From Lachnospiraceae bacterium (GTDB lineage Bacteria > Bacillota > Clostridia > Lachnospirales > Lachnospiraceae), in NCBI GenBank assembly GCA_030524525.1, contig JAUNGI010000002.1, forward strand, positions 1 to 64,000: a DNA stretch of 64,000 nucleotides, read 5' to 3'. A program made the position numbers and the translations under genes. Shown one piece after another: positions 18,395 through 26,565 of this stretch. Under the pieces are notes generated by a model. It had not been told where the DNA came from, did not search any database, and saw only the letters and a program-made list of their open reading frames with translations. Position 1 is the stretch's first letter. Every line of letters begins with the position of its first letter.

Positions 18395-19351
18395 ATGAAG
18401 GCCTTTGTAATCGGCTGCGGACGATGGGGAACTTTTATCAGTTGGTATCTGGATCTGATCGGACATGAGGTGACGCTTTACGGACGAAGCTCCTCCGCCC
18501 ATATGCAGACCCTGCTTCGTACAAGGAGAAACGCGTATCTGGAGTTGTCCGATCGGGAAAGGCTGACGACGGAGCTGTCGGAGGCTGCCGACGCCGACGC
18601 GCTCTTTATTTCCGTAAACTCGCAGGGGCTTCGGAGCCTCTGCGGGGAGCTGAACGGGCTTACGCTCTCGGGAAAGACGATCGTGCTCTGTATGAAGGGC
18701 ATTGAAATCGCCACCGGCAAGCGGCTTTCCGCCGTGGTGGAGGAGACGCTGCGGTCCAAGGTAACGGTCTGCGTTTGGCTGGGGCCCGGACATGTGCAGG
18801 AATATGTAAAGGGGCATCCGAACTGTATGGTGATAGATTCCGACAGCCCGGAGGCAAAGGCGCGTCTGACGGCGGAGCTTTCCGGCGAGCTGATCCGTTT
18901 TTATTACGGAACCGATCTGATCGGCAATGAGATCGGCGCCGCCGCGAAAAACGTCATTGGCTTGGCGGCGGGGATGCTGGACGGTCTGGGGTTAAGCTCT
19001 TTGAAGGGCGCGCTGATGGCAAGAGGGACCCGGGAGGTTTCGCGATTGATCGAGGCAAAGGGCGGCGATCCGATCAGCGCCTACGGTCTATGCCACCTCG
19101 GAGATTACGAAGCCACGGTATTTTCGGAGTTTTCTCACAATCGCAGATACGGGGAGAATTTCGTCCTTGGAAAGGAGAGCGAAGGGCTGGCGGAAGGCGT
19201 GGAGACCGCAAAGGCGATCCATTTTATGACCTTGGAATGCGGCGTGGATATGCCGATCTGCGAGGCGGTCTATTCCATTCTGTTTGAACATGCCGACCCG
19301 CGTTCCAAGCTGGACGAGCTGTTTGAAAGAAGCTTAAAGGCGGAGTTTTAA
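18395..19351 (+). CDS. gpsA: NAD(P)H-dependent glycerol-3-phosphate dehydrogenase-like protein
   Basis: A 318-residue two-domain dehydrogenase. The N-terminal dinucleotide motif GCGRWGTFISWYL replaces the usual GAGSWGTALA. The C-terminal domain carries EIGAAAKNVIGLAAGMLDGL with the catalytic-type Lys, and ALMARGTREVSRLI. The family's GLxGLGDLxxT segment reads GLCHLGDYEATVFSEFSHNR. GpsA makes glycerol-3-phosphate for phospholipid synthesis. The fold assignment is firm; the several substituted positions leave some doubt about the exact substrate. AAGGAGAG precedes the ATG. Confidence 0.75.
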   Translation: MKAFVIGCGRWGTFISWYLDLIGHEVTLYGRSSSAHMQTLLRTRRNAYLELSDRERLTTELSEAADADALFISVNSQGLRSLCGELNGLTLSGKTIVLCMKGIEIATGKRLSAVVEETLRSKVTVCVWLGPGHVQEYVKGHPNCMVIDSDSPEAKARLTAELSGELIRFYYGTDLIGNEIGAAAKNVIGLAAGMLDGLGLSSLKGALMARGTREVSRLIEAKGGDPISAYGLCHLGDYEATVFSEFSHNRRYGENFVLGKESEGLAEGVETAKAIHFMTLECGVDMPICEAVYSILFEHADPRSKLDELFERSLKAEF

Positions 19352-19389
19352 GAGGGAGCGCAGCTTTTGCTTTTATGGGAGGAAGGGCT

Positions 19390-19827
19390 ATGCAGACAGA
19401 GATCCGCTATGTGTGCAGCCAAGACAAAGCGTTCTGGTTTGGGCTTGATCGGCATTTGCCGGAAGCCGAATTTGAGAAAAAGGTTCGCGACCGGCAGGGC
19501 TATGTTCTGCTGGAAAACGGGGAGCCGCAGGGCATTCTGCGCTGGAACCTGTTTTGGGACAATACGCCGTTTTGTACGATGTGCCATGTTGACCCAAGGG
19601 CGCGGCGCAAGGGCTTCGGGAGGCGGCTGACCGAGCGCTGGGAGAGCGATATGCGGTCGCAGGGCTATGGAATGGTTCTGAGTTCTACACAAGTAGATGA
19701 AGACGCCCAGCACTTTTGGCGCAAACTTGGCTATAAGGATTGCGGCGGCTTAACGGTGGATGTTCCGGGCTATGAACAGCCGATGGAGCTGTTTTTGTGC
19801 AAGGCGCTGCAGCGGGAAAGGGAATGA
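19390..19827 (+). CDS. GNAT family N-acetyltransferase
   Basis: A 145-residue single-domain acetyltransferase. The central segment TMCHVDPRARRKGFGRRLTE is the acetyl-CoA binding motif A, and VDEDAQHFWRKLGYKDCGGL is motif B. The acceptor is unknown. The chosen ATG 19390 follows GGGAGGAAGGGCT; an in-frame ATG at 19375 overlaps the ribosome site. It lies 38 bp after the gpsA-like gene, probably in the same transcript. Confidence 0.8.
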   Translation: MQTEIRYVCSQDKAFWFGLDRHLPEAEFEKKVRDRQGYVLLENGEPQGILRWNLFWDNTPFCTMCHVDPRARRKGFGRRLTERWESDMRSQGYGMVLSSTQVDEDAQHFWRKLGYKDCGGLTVDVPGYEQPMELFLCKALQRERE

Positions 19828-19877
19828 CGGTGCTTCAAACAGGATATTGCGCGGCGTGAAAATAAAATAAAAAGTTC

Positions 19878-19906
19878 TTGACAGGTAAGTCTCCCTTGCA
19901 TATAAT
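19878..19906 (+). promoter_or_regulatory. Sigma-A promoter of the metal efflux cassette
   Basis: Consensus TTGACA (19878-19883) and TATAAT (19901-19906) are separated by 17 bp. A metal-sensor-type operator begins 5 bp downstream, over the expected transcription start. Confidence 0.92.
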
Positions 19907-19910
19907 GAAC

Positions 19911-19930
19911 ATATGAACGGTTGTTCAAAT
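19911..19930 (+). promoter_or_regulatory. SmtB/CadC-type (ArsR family) operator
   Basis: ATATGAACGGTTGTTCAAAT is an imperfect inverted repeat: TGAAC and GTTCA are exact mirror halves around GGTT, and 7 of 8 bases of each extended arm match. This is the layout of ArsR/SmtB family operators (ATATGAAC-type half-sites). Its place over the start site predicts repression by the ArsR-family protein encoded at 22175. Confidence 0.8.
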
Positions 19931-19958
19931 GTGAAAGCGTGAAAGGGAGAATCCAACA

Positions 19959-20177
19959 ATGAAAAAGAATTACAAGATCGAGGTAGACTGCGCAAACTGC
20001 GCCAACAAGATGGAAGAGGCGGCAAACCGTACCGAGGGTGTGAAGCAGGCGACCGTAAACTTTATGGCGCTGAAAATGGTCGTGGAATTTGAAGACGGCT
20101 GTGAGCCCTCCGCCGTGATGGAGGAAGTTCGGAAAAACTGCAAGAAGGTAGAGGACGACTGCGAGATTTATTTTTAA
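19959..20177 (+). CDS. Heavy-metal-associated (HMA) domain protein, metallochaperone
   Basis: A 72-residue stand-alone HMA domain. The metal site is CANC (residues 11-14, following KIEVD), with a ferredoxin-like pattern: EEAANRTEGVKQATVNFMAL and VEFEDGCEP. Further cysteines lie near the C-terminus (KNCKKVEDDCEIYF). It presumably hands soft or Zn/Cd-type metal ions to the ATPase encoded next, which itself lacks an N-terminal HMA domain. GGGAGAA precedes the ATG. Confidence 0.88.
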   Translation: MKKNYKIEVDCANCANKMEEAANRTEGVKQATVNFMALKMVVEFEDGCEPSAVMEEVRKNCKKVEDDCEIYF

Positions 20178-20234
20178 GCATACTACATAAGCAGCTTCAA
20201 AGTACCTGAACTTTGCTTCATTCTGGAGGGAAAC

Positions 20235-22103
20235 ATGAACAAAAAGCAGAAAAGCGTCCTGTTTCGGATCTTGGCGACCGTCGTTTTAATGGCGATATTG
20301 GCGCTGCTTCCGGTTTCGGGTTATGTGCGCTTCGGGCTCTTTATGATCCCGTATCTGGTGATCGGTTACGATATTCTGAAAAAGGCGGCGAAAGGAATTT
20401 GGAACCGGCAGGTGTTTGACGAAAACTTCCTGATGGCGGTCGCCACGGTGGGCGCGATCCTTCTTGGCGAATATACCGAGGGCGTTGCGGTCATGCTGTT
20501 TTATCAGATCGGCGAACTGTTCCAAAGCTACGCGGTCGGCAGGAGCCGCAAAAACATCAGCGAGCTGATGGACATTCGCCCGGATTATGCCAATATTGAG
20601 GAAAACGGAACGCTGCGGCGGGTGGATCCGGACGAGGTCGAGGTGGGCACGGTCATCGTCGTGCAGCCGGGCGAAAAAATTCCGATCGACGGCGTTGTAA
20701 CGGAGGGCGCTTCCAGCCTGAATACCAGCGCGCTGACCGGCGAGAGCGTTCCGCGCAGCGTGAAGGCGGGCGAGGAGGTTATCAGCGGCTGCATCAATCT
20801 GAGCGGAGTGCTGAAGCTCCGCACAACAAAGGAATTCGGAGAATCGACGGTATCCAAGATCCTCGATCTGGTGGAAAACGCCAGCTCCAAAAAGTCGCGC
20901 TCCGAAAACTTTATCAGCAAATTTGCCCGTTACTATACGCCAGCGGTTTGCTACGGCGCAGCGGCGCTTGCCGTTTTGCCGCCGCTTGTGCGGCTTGTGT
21001 TTCTTGACCTCTCGGCAGATTGGGGGACATGGATCTATCGCGCGCTGACCTTTTTGGTCATCAGCTGTCCCTGCGCGCTTGTGATCAGCATTCCTCTGAG
21101 CTTTTTTGCGGGCATCGGCGGGGCGAGCAAGCAGGGCGTTTTGGTAAAGGGCTCCAATTATTTGGAGGCGCTTTCCCATGCGAAATACGTTGTGTTTGAC
21201 AAGACCGGAACAATGACGCAGGGCGTATTCGAGGTTGCGGGCGTTCATCACAATACGCTTCCCGAAGGGCGGCTGCTGGAATACGCCGCGCTTGCGGAGA
21301 GCTCCTCGAGCCATCCGATCAGCAAAAGCCTGCAGCGGGCGTACGGCGGAGAGATCGACCGGAACCGCGTGACCGACGTGCAGGAGATCGGCGGAGAAGG
21401 CGTGCTGGCAAAGGTGGACGGCGTGCCGGTGGCGGCGGGCAACGGAAAGCTGATGCGGCGTCTGGGCTTGGAATACTCCGAATGCCGCAGCGTCGGAACG
21501 CTCGTTCACCTCGCCGTGGACGGAGCGTACGCCGGGCACATCTTAATTGCGGATATGCTGAAGCCTCATGCCAAGGACGCGATTGCGGCGCTGAAAAAAT
21601 GCGGCGTGAAAAAGACGGTCATGCTGACCGGAGACGCGAAAAACGTTGCCGAGCACGTCGCTTCGGAGCTTGCGATCGACGAGGTGCACGCGGAGCTTTT
21701 GCCGGGCGATAAGGTGTCGCAGGTGGAGCGGCTGCTGGGGGAAAAACGGAGCGGAGAGACGCTTGCGTTCGTCGGAGACGGCATCAACGACGCGCCGGTG
21801 CTTTCCCGTGCGGATATCGGCATCGCCATGGGGGCGCTCGGCTCCGATGCGGCGATCGAGGCTGCCGACGTTGTGTTGATGGACGACGATCCGCTGAAGA
21901 TCGCGAAGGCGATCCGGCTCTCGCGGAAATGCATCCGCATCGTTTATGAGAACATTTATTTTGCCATCGGCGTCAAGCTGATCTGCCTGCTTCTGGGCGC
22001 CTTGGGCATCGCCAATATGTGGATCGCGATTTTTGCCGACGTGGGCGTTATGGTGCTGGCGGTTCTGAATGCGATCCGGGTGCTGTTTACAAAGCGGCTG
22101 TGA
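20235..22103 (+). CDS. P1B-type heavy metal translocating ATPase (Zn/Cd exporter-like)
   Basis: A 622-residue inner-membrane pump. In order: membrane helices from about residue 12, the actuator motif ALTGESVPRSV, the metal-transport CPC motif SCPCALVISIPL (Cys278-Pro-Cys280), phosphorylation motif FDKTGTMTQG (Asp322), the P1B-specific SSSHPISKS, MLTGDAKNVAEHVA and VGDGINDAPVLSRADIGIAMG. The last helix contains ADVGVMVLAVLNAIRVLF, whose Asp is typical of Zn2+/Cd2+/Pb2+ exporters. No N-terminal HMA domain is fused; the separate upstream gene supplies one. The cassette context with an SmtB/CadC repressor supports Zn/Cd detoxification. Confidence 0.93.
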   Translation: MNKKQKSVLFRILATVVLMAILALLPVSGYVRFGLFMIPYLVIGYDILKKAAKGIWNRQVFDENFLMAVATVGAILLGEYTEGVAVMLFYQIGELFQSYAVGRSRKNISELMDIRPDYANIEENGTLRRVDPDEVEVGTVIVVQPGEKIPIDGVVTEGASSLNTSALTGESVPRSVKAGEEVISGCINLSGVLKLRTTKEFGESTVSKILDLVENASSKKSRSENFISKFARYYTPAVCYGAAALAVLPPLVRLVFLDLSADWGTWIYRALTFLVISCPCALVISIPLSFFAGIGGASKQGVLVKGSNYLEALSHAKYVVFDKTGTMTQGVFEVAGVHHNTLPEGRLLEYAALAESSSSHPISKSLQRAYGGEIDRNRVTDVQEIGGEGVLAKVDGVPVAAGNGKLMRRLGLEYSECRSVGTLVHLAVDGAYAGHILIADMLKPHAKDAIAALKKCGVKKTVMLTGDAKNVAEHVASELAIDEVHAELLPGDKVSQVERLLGEKRSGETLAFVGDGINDAPVLSRADIGIAMGALGSDAAIEAADVVLMDDDPLKIAKAIRLSRKCIRIVYENIYFAIGVKLICLLLGALGIANMWIAIFADVGVMVLAVLNAIRVLFTKRL

Positions 22104-22174
22104 GATTTTCCCGCAAAGCCGCCGCTTGGCACGGGAGGCGCAGAATACCGGTCGGAGGAAAGGAAGGACGGAAC

Positions 22175-22549
22175 ATGCAGGAGAGAGAAAAAAGAGAAGA
22201 AGCGGAATGCTGCGAGATTGTGGAGGTCCATAAAAGCGTTTTGGATTATGTCAATCGGGCGATGCCCGATGAGAACGAGCTTTATGATCTGGCGGAGCTG
22301 TTTAAGGTGTTCGGCGATTCGACCCGCATCCGAATTCTGTTCGTGCTGTTTGAAGCCGAGGTCTGCGTCTGCGACTTGGCGGAGCTTCTGCATATGACCC
22401 AGTCGGCGGTGTCGCATCAGCTGAAGATCCTGAAGCAGAACAAGCTGGTCAAGAGCCGGCGGGACGGAAAATCCATCTTTTATTCGCTGGCGGACGCCCA
22501 TGTCAAAACGATCATTGCGCAGGGAATGGAGCATATCGAGGAAGACTGA
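22175..22549 (+). CDS. ArsR/SmtB family metal-sensing repressor (CadC-like)
   Basis: A 124-residue winged-helix repressor. The recognition helix region is ELLHMTQSAVSHQLKILKQN. Two possible metal sites are visible: the alpha-3 site CVCDL (EVCVCDLAEL), with extra N-terminal Cys-Cys (AECCEIVEVH), as in CadC; and the alpha-5 site DAHVKTIIAQGMEHIEED, which fits the SmtB pattern D-x-H-x10-H-x2-E exactly. Metal binding should release the operator at 19911, so the repressor closes its own operon. ATG 22175 follows GGAAGGACGG; the frame is open further upstream into the ATPase gene but without a ribosome site. Confidence 0.9.
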   Translation: MQEREKREEAECCEIVEVHKSVLDYVNRAMPDENELYDLAELFKVFGDSTRIRILFVLFEAEVCVCDLAELLHMTQSAVSHQLKILKQNKLVKSRRDGKSIFYSLADAHVKTIIAQGMEHIEED

Positions 22550-22611
22550 CGACAGCGGTTTGCTTTCGCGCGGAAATGAGGATCCGCGTGAAAAACTCCG
22601 TGCGGCGCGGC

Positions 22612-22640
22612 TTGACAGAAGCAAAAAGCGATGCTATACT
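22612..22640 (+). promoter_or_regulatory. Sigma-A promoter of T-box/thrS
   Basis: TTGACA (22612-22617), 17 bp, TATACT (22635-22640), directly before the T-box leader. Confidence 0.88.
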
Positions 22641-22644
22641 GAAT

Positions 22645-22902
22645 GCAATCCTTGAAAAAGCGATGATAGAGAAGAGTACAAAAGGACTCTGCCGTCAGAG
22701 AGAGACGCCCCGAGCTGCAAGCGTCTTCGGCAAAGCTTTTGGAAAACCGCCTCTTAGCGGCCCCAATCCGGCCCGGTGACGCCGTTATCGTCAGAATGAA
22801 GTGGGAACCGGAGCGTCTCCGGAAAACCGATCAGGGTGGAACCACGGGTAAGAAAAGCTCGTCCCTGTTTGCCGTGTAAAAGCGGCAAGCAGGGACTTTT
22901 TG
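22645..22902 (+). ncRNA. T-box leader (threonine tRNA-sensing)
   Basis: The conserved T-box sequence AGGGTGGAACCACGGG lies at 22833-22848. Stem I is recognisable: GATGATAGAGAAGAGTACA gives the lower stem and AGTA loop-E motif; AAGAG pairs with CTCTT, and CAAAAG with CTTTTG above it. The specifier-loop 3' strand GAAAACCGC between those helices places ACC (22746-22748), a threonine codon followed by a purine. The leader ends in an intrinsic terminator. Uncharged tRNA-Thr should stabilise the antiterminator and allow thrS transcription. Confidence 0.93.
22861..22902 (+). terminator. T-box terminator stem
   Basis: GTCCCTGTTTGCCG pairs with CGGCAAGCAGGGAC with one mismatch, then a T-run that also begins repeat copy C. 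The 5' part would be sequestered by the T-box antiterminator. Confidence 0.9.
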
Positions 22903-22996
22903 TTCTATCGGAAACCGTGTTTCCGATAGAACAAAAACGCTCCGCGGGGATCGCACTGCGGCGGAAAGAAATCGTGTCGCCAGAGCGACCGCTCTC
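22897..22996 (+). repeat. Interspersed palindromic repeat, copy C
   Basis: Perfect 19-bp arms TTTTTGTTCTATCGGAAAC and reverse complement flank CGT (22897-22937). Relative to copy A one base pair differs (A-T to C-G), changed on both arms. The tail GCTCCGCGG, GGATCGCACTGCGGCGGA and ATCGTGTCGCCAGAGCGACC follows. It sits between the T-box terminator and thrS, so readthrough transcripts carry it in the thrS leader. Confidence 0.88.
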
Positions 22997-23037
22997 GGCA
23001 CGGCAGGGTGCGAAGGCACCGAGAAAGGAAGGAAAGT

Positions 23038-24996
23038 ATGAAAGTAACGTTGAAGGACGGCTCCGTAAAGGAATACGGACAGCCGATGTCGGTCATCGAC
23101 ATTGCAAAAGATCTGAGCGAAGGCTTGGGGCGCATGGCATGCGCCGGGGAAGTAAACGGAAAGGTCGTCGATCTGCGGACGGTGGTTTCCGAGGATTGTC
23201 AGTTAAATATTCTGACGTTTCAGGACGACGCGGGAAAAGCGGCGTATCGTCACACGACCTCGCATGTGCTGGCGGAGGCGGTCAAGCGCTTGTACCCCGA
23301 CGCAAAGTGCGCGATCGGACCGTCGATCGACACCGGTTTTTATTACGATTTCGATATGCCGTCCTTGGATCGCGCGGCGCTTGACGCGATCGAGGCGGAG
23401 ATGAAAAAGATCATCAAGGAAGGCAGGGAGCTGGTTCGCTTTACGCTGCCGAGAGAGGAAGCGATCCGGCTGATGGAGGAACGGCAGGAGCCTTATAAGG
23501 TGGAGCTGATCCGCGATCTTCCGGAGGATGCGGAGATCTCGTTCTATCAGCAGGGCGATTTCGTCGATCTCTGCGCCGGCCCGCATCTGATGAGCACAAA
23601 GAACATCAAGGCGATCAAGCTGATCTCCTCGTCGGGAGCCTATTGGAGAGGCAGCGAGAAGAACAAGATGCTGACCCGCGTTTACGGAACGGCGTTTACG
23701 AAAAACGCGGATCTGGAAGCATACCTTGCGCATTTGGAGGACATCAAAAAGCGCGACCACAACAAGCTCGGCAGAGAGATGGAGCTGTTTACGACGGTGG
23801 ATGTGATCGGTCAGGGACTGCCGCTCCTGATGCCCAAGGGAGCCAAGATCATTCAGACGATGCAGCGCTGGATCGAGGATCTGGAGGACAACGAGTGGGG
23901 CTATGTCCGCACCAAGACGCCGCTGATGGCAAAGAGCGATCTGTACAAGATATCCGGACACTGGGATCACTATAAGGACGGCATGTTCGTCATGGGCGAC
24001 GAGGAGAAGGACAAGGAGGTTTTCGCGCTGCGTCCGATGACCTGCCCGTTCCAGTATTATGTATATAAGGCAAGCCAGAAATCCTACCGCGACCTGCCGC
24101 TTCGCTACGGCGAGACCTCGACGCTGTTCCGCAACGAGGATTCCGGAGAGATGCACGGTCTGACCCGTGTTCGGCAGTTTACGATCTCCGAGGGGCATCT
24201 CATTGTCCGCCCCGATCAGATGGTCGAGGAGTTCAAAAATTGTCTGGCGCTGGCGAAGTACTGTCTGACGACGCTGGGGGTTGAGGAGGACGTGACGTAT
24301 CACCTGTCCAAGTGGGATCCGGACAACCGGGAGAAATATATCGGCGAGCCGGAGGTCTGGGAGCAGACCGAGCAGCACATTCGGGAGATCCTGACCGAGC
24401 TGAATATTCCGTTTACGGAAGACGTGGGCGAGGCGGCGTTCTACGGCCCGAAGGTCGATATCAATGCCAAAAACGTATACGGCAAGGAAGATACGATGAT
24501 CACGATCCAGTGGGACGCTCTGCTGGCGGAACAGTTCGACATGTATTACGTTGATGCAAACGGCGACAAGGTGCGTCCGTATATCATTCACAGAACGAGT
24601 ATGGGCTGCTACGAAAGAACGCTGGCGTGGCTGATCGAAAAGTATGCCGGACAGTTCCCGACGTGGCTCTGCCCGGAGCAGGTGCGCGTCCTGCCGATCT
24701 CCGAAAAATACAACGATTACGCCAAGCAGGTGCTTGCCGAGCTGCGCAGAAACGGGATTCTGGCGTCGGTTGACGAGCGCTCCGAAAAGATCGGCTACAA
24801 GATCCGCGAGAGCCGCTTGCAGCGTATTCCGTATATGCTTGTGGTCGGTCAGAAGGAAGCCGAAGAGGGCGTCGTTTCGGTACGGAGCCGTTTCTTGGGA
24901 GACGAGGGACAGAAGCCGCTTTCCGAGTTTATCGCCGCCGTTTCCGAGGAGATCCGGACGAAGGCGATCCGGAAAGTAGAAACGGCGGAAGCCTGA
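23038..24996 (+). CDS. thrS: Threonyl-tRNA synthetase
   Basis: A 652-residue class II synthetase that charges tRNA-Thr. It has an N-terminal TGS domain (MKVTLKDGSVKEYGQPMSVI), the editing domain with TTSHVLAEAVKRLYPDAK and CAGPHLMSTKN, the catalytic core with RPMTCPFQYYVYK, GEMHGLTRVRQFT and HRTSMGCYERTLAWLIEKYA, and the anticodon-binding domain from WLCPEQVRVLPISEKY. Motif 2 reads TISEGHLIV instead of the usual TQDDAHIFC and motif 3 has GCYERT for GSxERF, so it is a divergent lineage. ATG 23038 follows GGAAGGAAAG. Control is by the upstream T-box. Confidence 0.95.
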   Translation: MKVTLKDGSVKEYGQPMSVIDIAKDLSEGLGRMACAGEVNGKVVDLRTVVSEDCQLNILTFQDDAGKAAYRHTTSHVLAEAVKRLYPDAKCAIGPSIDTGFYYDFDMPSLDRAALDAIEAEMKKIIKEGRELVRFTLPREEAIRLMEERQEPYKVELIRDLPEDAEISFYQQGDFVDLCAGPHLMSTKNIKAIKLISSSGAYWRGSEKNKMLTRVYGTAFTKNADLEAYLAHLEDIKKRDHNKLGREMELFTTVDVIGQGLPLLMPKGAKIIQTMQRWIEDLEDNEWGYVRTKTPLMAKSDLYKISGHWDHYKDGMFVMGDEEKDKEVFALRPMTCPFQYYVYKASQKSYRDLPLRYGETSTLFRNEDSGEMHGLTRVRQFTISEGHLIVRPDQMVEEFKNCLALAKYCLTTLGVEEDVTYHLSKWDPDNREKYIGEPEVWEQTEQHIREILTELNIPFTEDVGEAAFYGPKVDINAKNVYGKEDTMITIQWDALLAEQFDMYYVDANGDKVRPYIIHRTSMGCYERTLAWLIEKYAGQFPTWLCPEQVRVLPISEKYNDYAKQVLAELRRNGILASVDERSEKIGYKIRESRLQRIPYMLVVGQKEAEEGVVSVRSRFLGDEGQKPLSEFIAAVSEEIRTKAIRKVETAEA

Positions 24997-25021
24997 CAGA
25001 AAAACGGAGGGATCGCATACA

Positions 25022-25564
25022 ATGGAATTCAAAGAGGTTTTGGAAACGCGAAGGAGCATCCGCTCCTTCGACGGCAGCAGGAAGGTGACCGAGGAGCAGC
25101 TTGTGGAGCTTCTGCTGGCGGCGGGCATGGCGCCGTCGTGGAAAAACAGCCAGACCGCGAGAACCTACTGCGTGGTTTCCGACGGGCTGCTTGCGAAGGT
25201 GAAAAGCGAGTGCCTGCCGGAATTTAATCAAAGAAGCTCCGCGGGCGCGTCGGCGCTGCTGGTGACGGCGTTTGTTCCCGGCCAATCGGGCTACGACACC
25301 CAGACCGGCAAACCGGTCAACGAGGGCGGAAACGGCTGGGGGTATTACGATCTGGGCATGCACGATCAGAACCTTTTGATGGCGGCACGCAATCTGGGGC
25401 TGGGCACGTTGGTGATGGGCATCCGGGACGCCGAAAAGCTGCGGAAGCTTTTGGAGATCCCGGAGGAGCAGGAGATCGTTTCGGTCATTGCGGTCGGCTA
25501 TCCGGCGGCTGCGCCCAAAATGCCTGCCCGCAGAACGCTTGCGGAGGTTGCCCGCTTCCTGTGA
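25022..25564 (+). CDS. Nitroreductase family protein
   Basis: A 180-residue FMN-dependent oxidoreductase. It begins EFKEVLETRRSIRSFDGSRK, the classical FMN phosphate-binding start, then AAGMAPSWKNSQTARTYCVV, and later LGMHDQNLLMAARNLGLGTL and ISVIAVGYPAAAPKMPARRT-like C-terminal features. Members reduce quinones, flavins or nitroaromatics; the natural substrate is unknown. GGAGGGATC precedes the ATG 25 bp after thrS, so it may be carried on the thrS transcript. Confidence 0.88.
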   Translation: MEFKEVLETRRSIRSFDGSRKVTEEQLVELLLAAGMAPSWKNSQTARTYCVVSDGLLAKVKSECLPEFNQRSSAGASALLVTAFVPGQSGYDTQTGKPVNEGGNGWGYYDLGMHDQNLLMAARNLGLGTLVMGIRDAEKLRKLLEIPEEQEIVSVIAVGYPAAAPKMPARRTLAEVARFL

Positions 25565-25637
25565 GACGCTGCCCGTGGAAGCGAAGAGCGCCGCGCCTGA
25601 CGTTCCGTTAAAAGCTTAATAAAGAAAGGAATCGCCT

Positions 25638-26513
25638 ATGGGAAAGAACCGATTTTCCGTTGTAAACTTTTTCATCCTGACCGTCGCCGGTCTTGTGAAC
25701 GCCTTTGGCGTCACCTGTTTTCTTGCGCCGGTCGGTCTGTACGACTCCGGCATTTCCGGAACTTCGATGCTGCTCGGCGTTCTGACGCCCGAACGGTTTT
25801 CGCTTTCCTTTTTCCTGCTTGTGCTGAACATCCCGCTGTTTCTGTTCGGCTGCAAAAAGCAGGGGCTGGAGTTTACGATCTATTCGGTCTATTCGGTTCT
25901 GATCTATTCGCTGGGGGCGTGGCTGATTACCGACGTCCTGCCGGTTTCGGTGAACGGGGCGTCCCCGTTTGCCGGAAAGGATCTGCTGCTGTGCGCCGTT
26001 TTCGGCGGACTGATCTCCGGCATCGGCAGCGGCCTTGTGATCCGCTTTGGCGGAGCCATCGACGGCATCGAGGTCATGTCGGTTATTTTTGCAAAACGGC
26101 TCGGTCTGACCGTCGGCAGCTTCGTTATGATCTATAATGTGCTGCTTTATCTGGCGGCGGGCATTCTGCGGCAGAGCTGGACGCTGCCGCTATATTCGAT
26201 CCTTGCCTACTGCGCGGCGCTGAAAACCGTGGACTTTATCGTGGAAGGTCTCGACAAGGGAAAATCCGCCATGATCGTTACGACGAAGCCGACCGGCGTT
26301 TGTCAGGCCCTCTCCGAGGAGTTTGGCAGCGGGATCACGATGATCTCGGCAAAGGGCTATTATTCCGATTCTCAGAAAACGCTGCTGTATTTTGTGATCA
26401 ACCGCTTCCAGATCGGCAAGGTCCGCCGTTTGGTGTATGAAAACGACCCGGAGGCGTTTATTACCATCAGCGAGGTTTCGGACGTGTTCGGCAGCGGGCA
26501 GAAGCAGTCCTGA
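25638..26513 (+). CDS. YitT family membrane protein (DUF161 + DUF2179)
   Basis: A 291-residue protein with five or six N-terminal membrane helices (for example FFILTVAGLVNAFGVTCFLA and LICAVFGGLISGIGSGLVIR-like segments) and the family signature GLYDSGISGTSMLLG. A cytosolic DUF2179 domain follows (SAMIVTTKPTGVCQALSEEF, then TLLYFVINRFQIGKVRRLVY). The family is widespread in Firmicutes; its transport or sensing role is not established. AAAGGAATCG precedes the ATG. Confidence 0.87.
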   Translation: MGKNRFSVVNFFILTVAGLVNAFGVTCFLAPVGLYDSGISGTSMLLGVLTPERFSLSFFLLVLNIPLFLFGCKKQGLEFTIYSVYSVLIYSLGAWLITDVLPVSVNGASPFAGKDLLLCAVFGGLISGIGSGLVIRFGGAIDGIEVMSVIFAKRLGLTVGSFVMIYNVLLYLAAGILRQSWTLPLYSILAYCAALKTVDFIVEGLDKGKSAMIVTTKPTGVCQALSEEFGSGITMISAKGYYSDSQKTLLYFVINRFQIGKVRRLVYENDPEAFITISEVSDVFGSGQKQS

Positions 26514-26565
26514 GACCGCTCGGAGGCTGAGCGAAAACGTCGGAGGCAAAAAGGAGAAAGATCGG

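Noticed and set aside
23203..25128. A 641-codon minus-strand frame opposite thrS
   Set aside because: thrS is complete and T-box controlled on the plus strand; the antisense frame lacks motifs.
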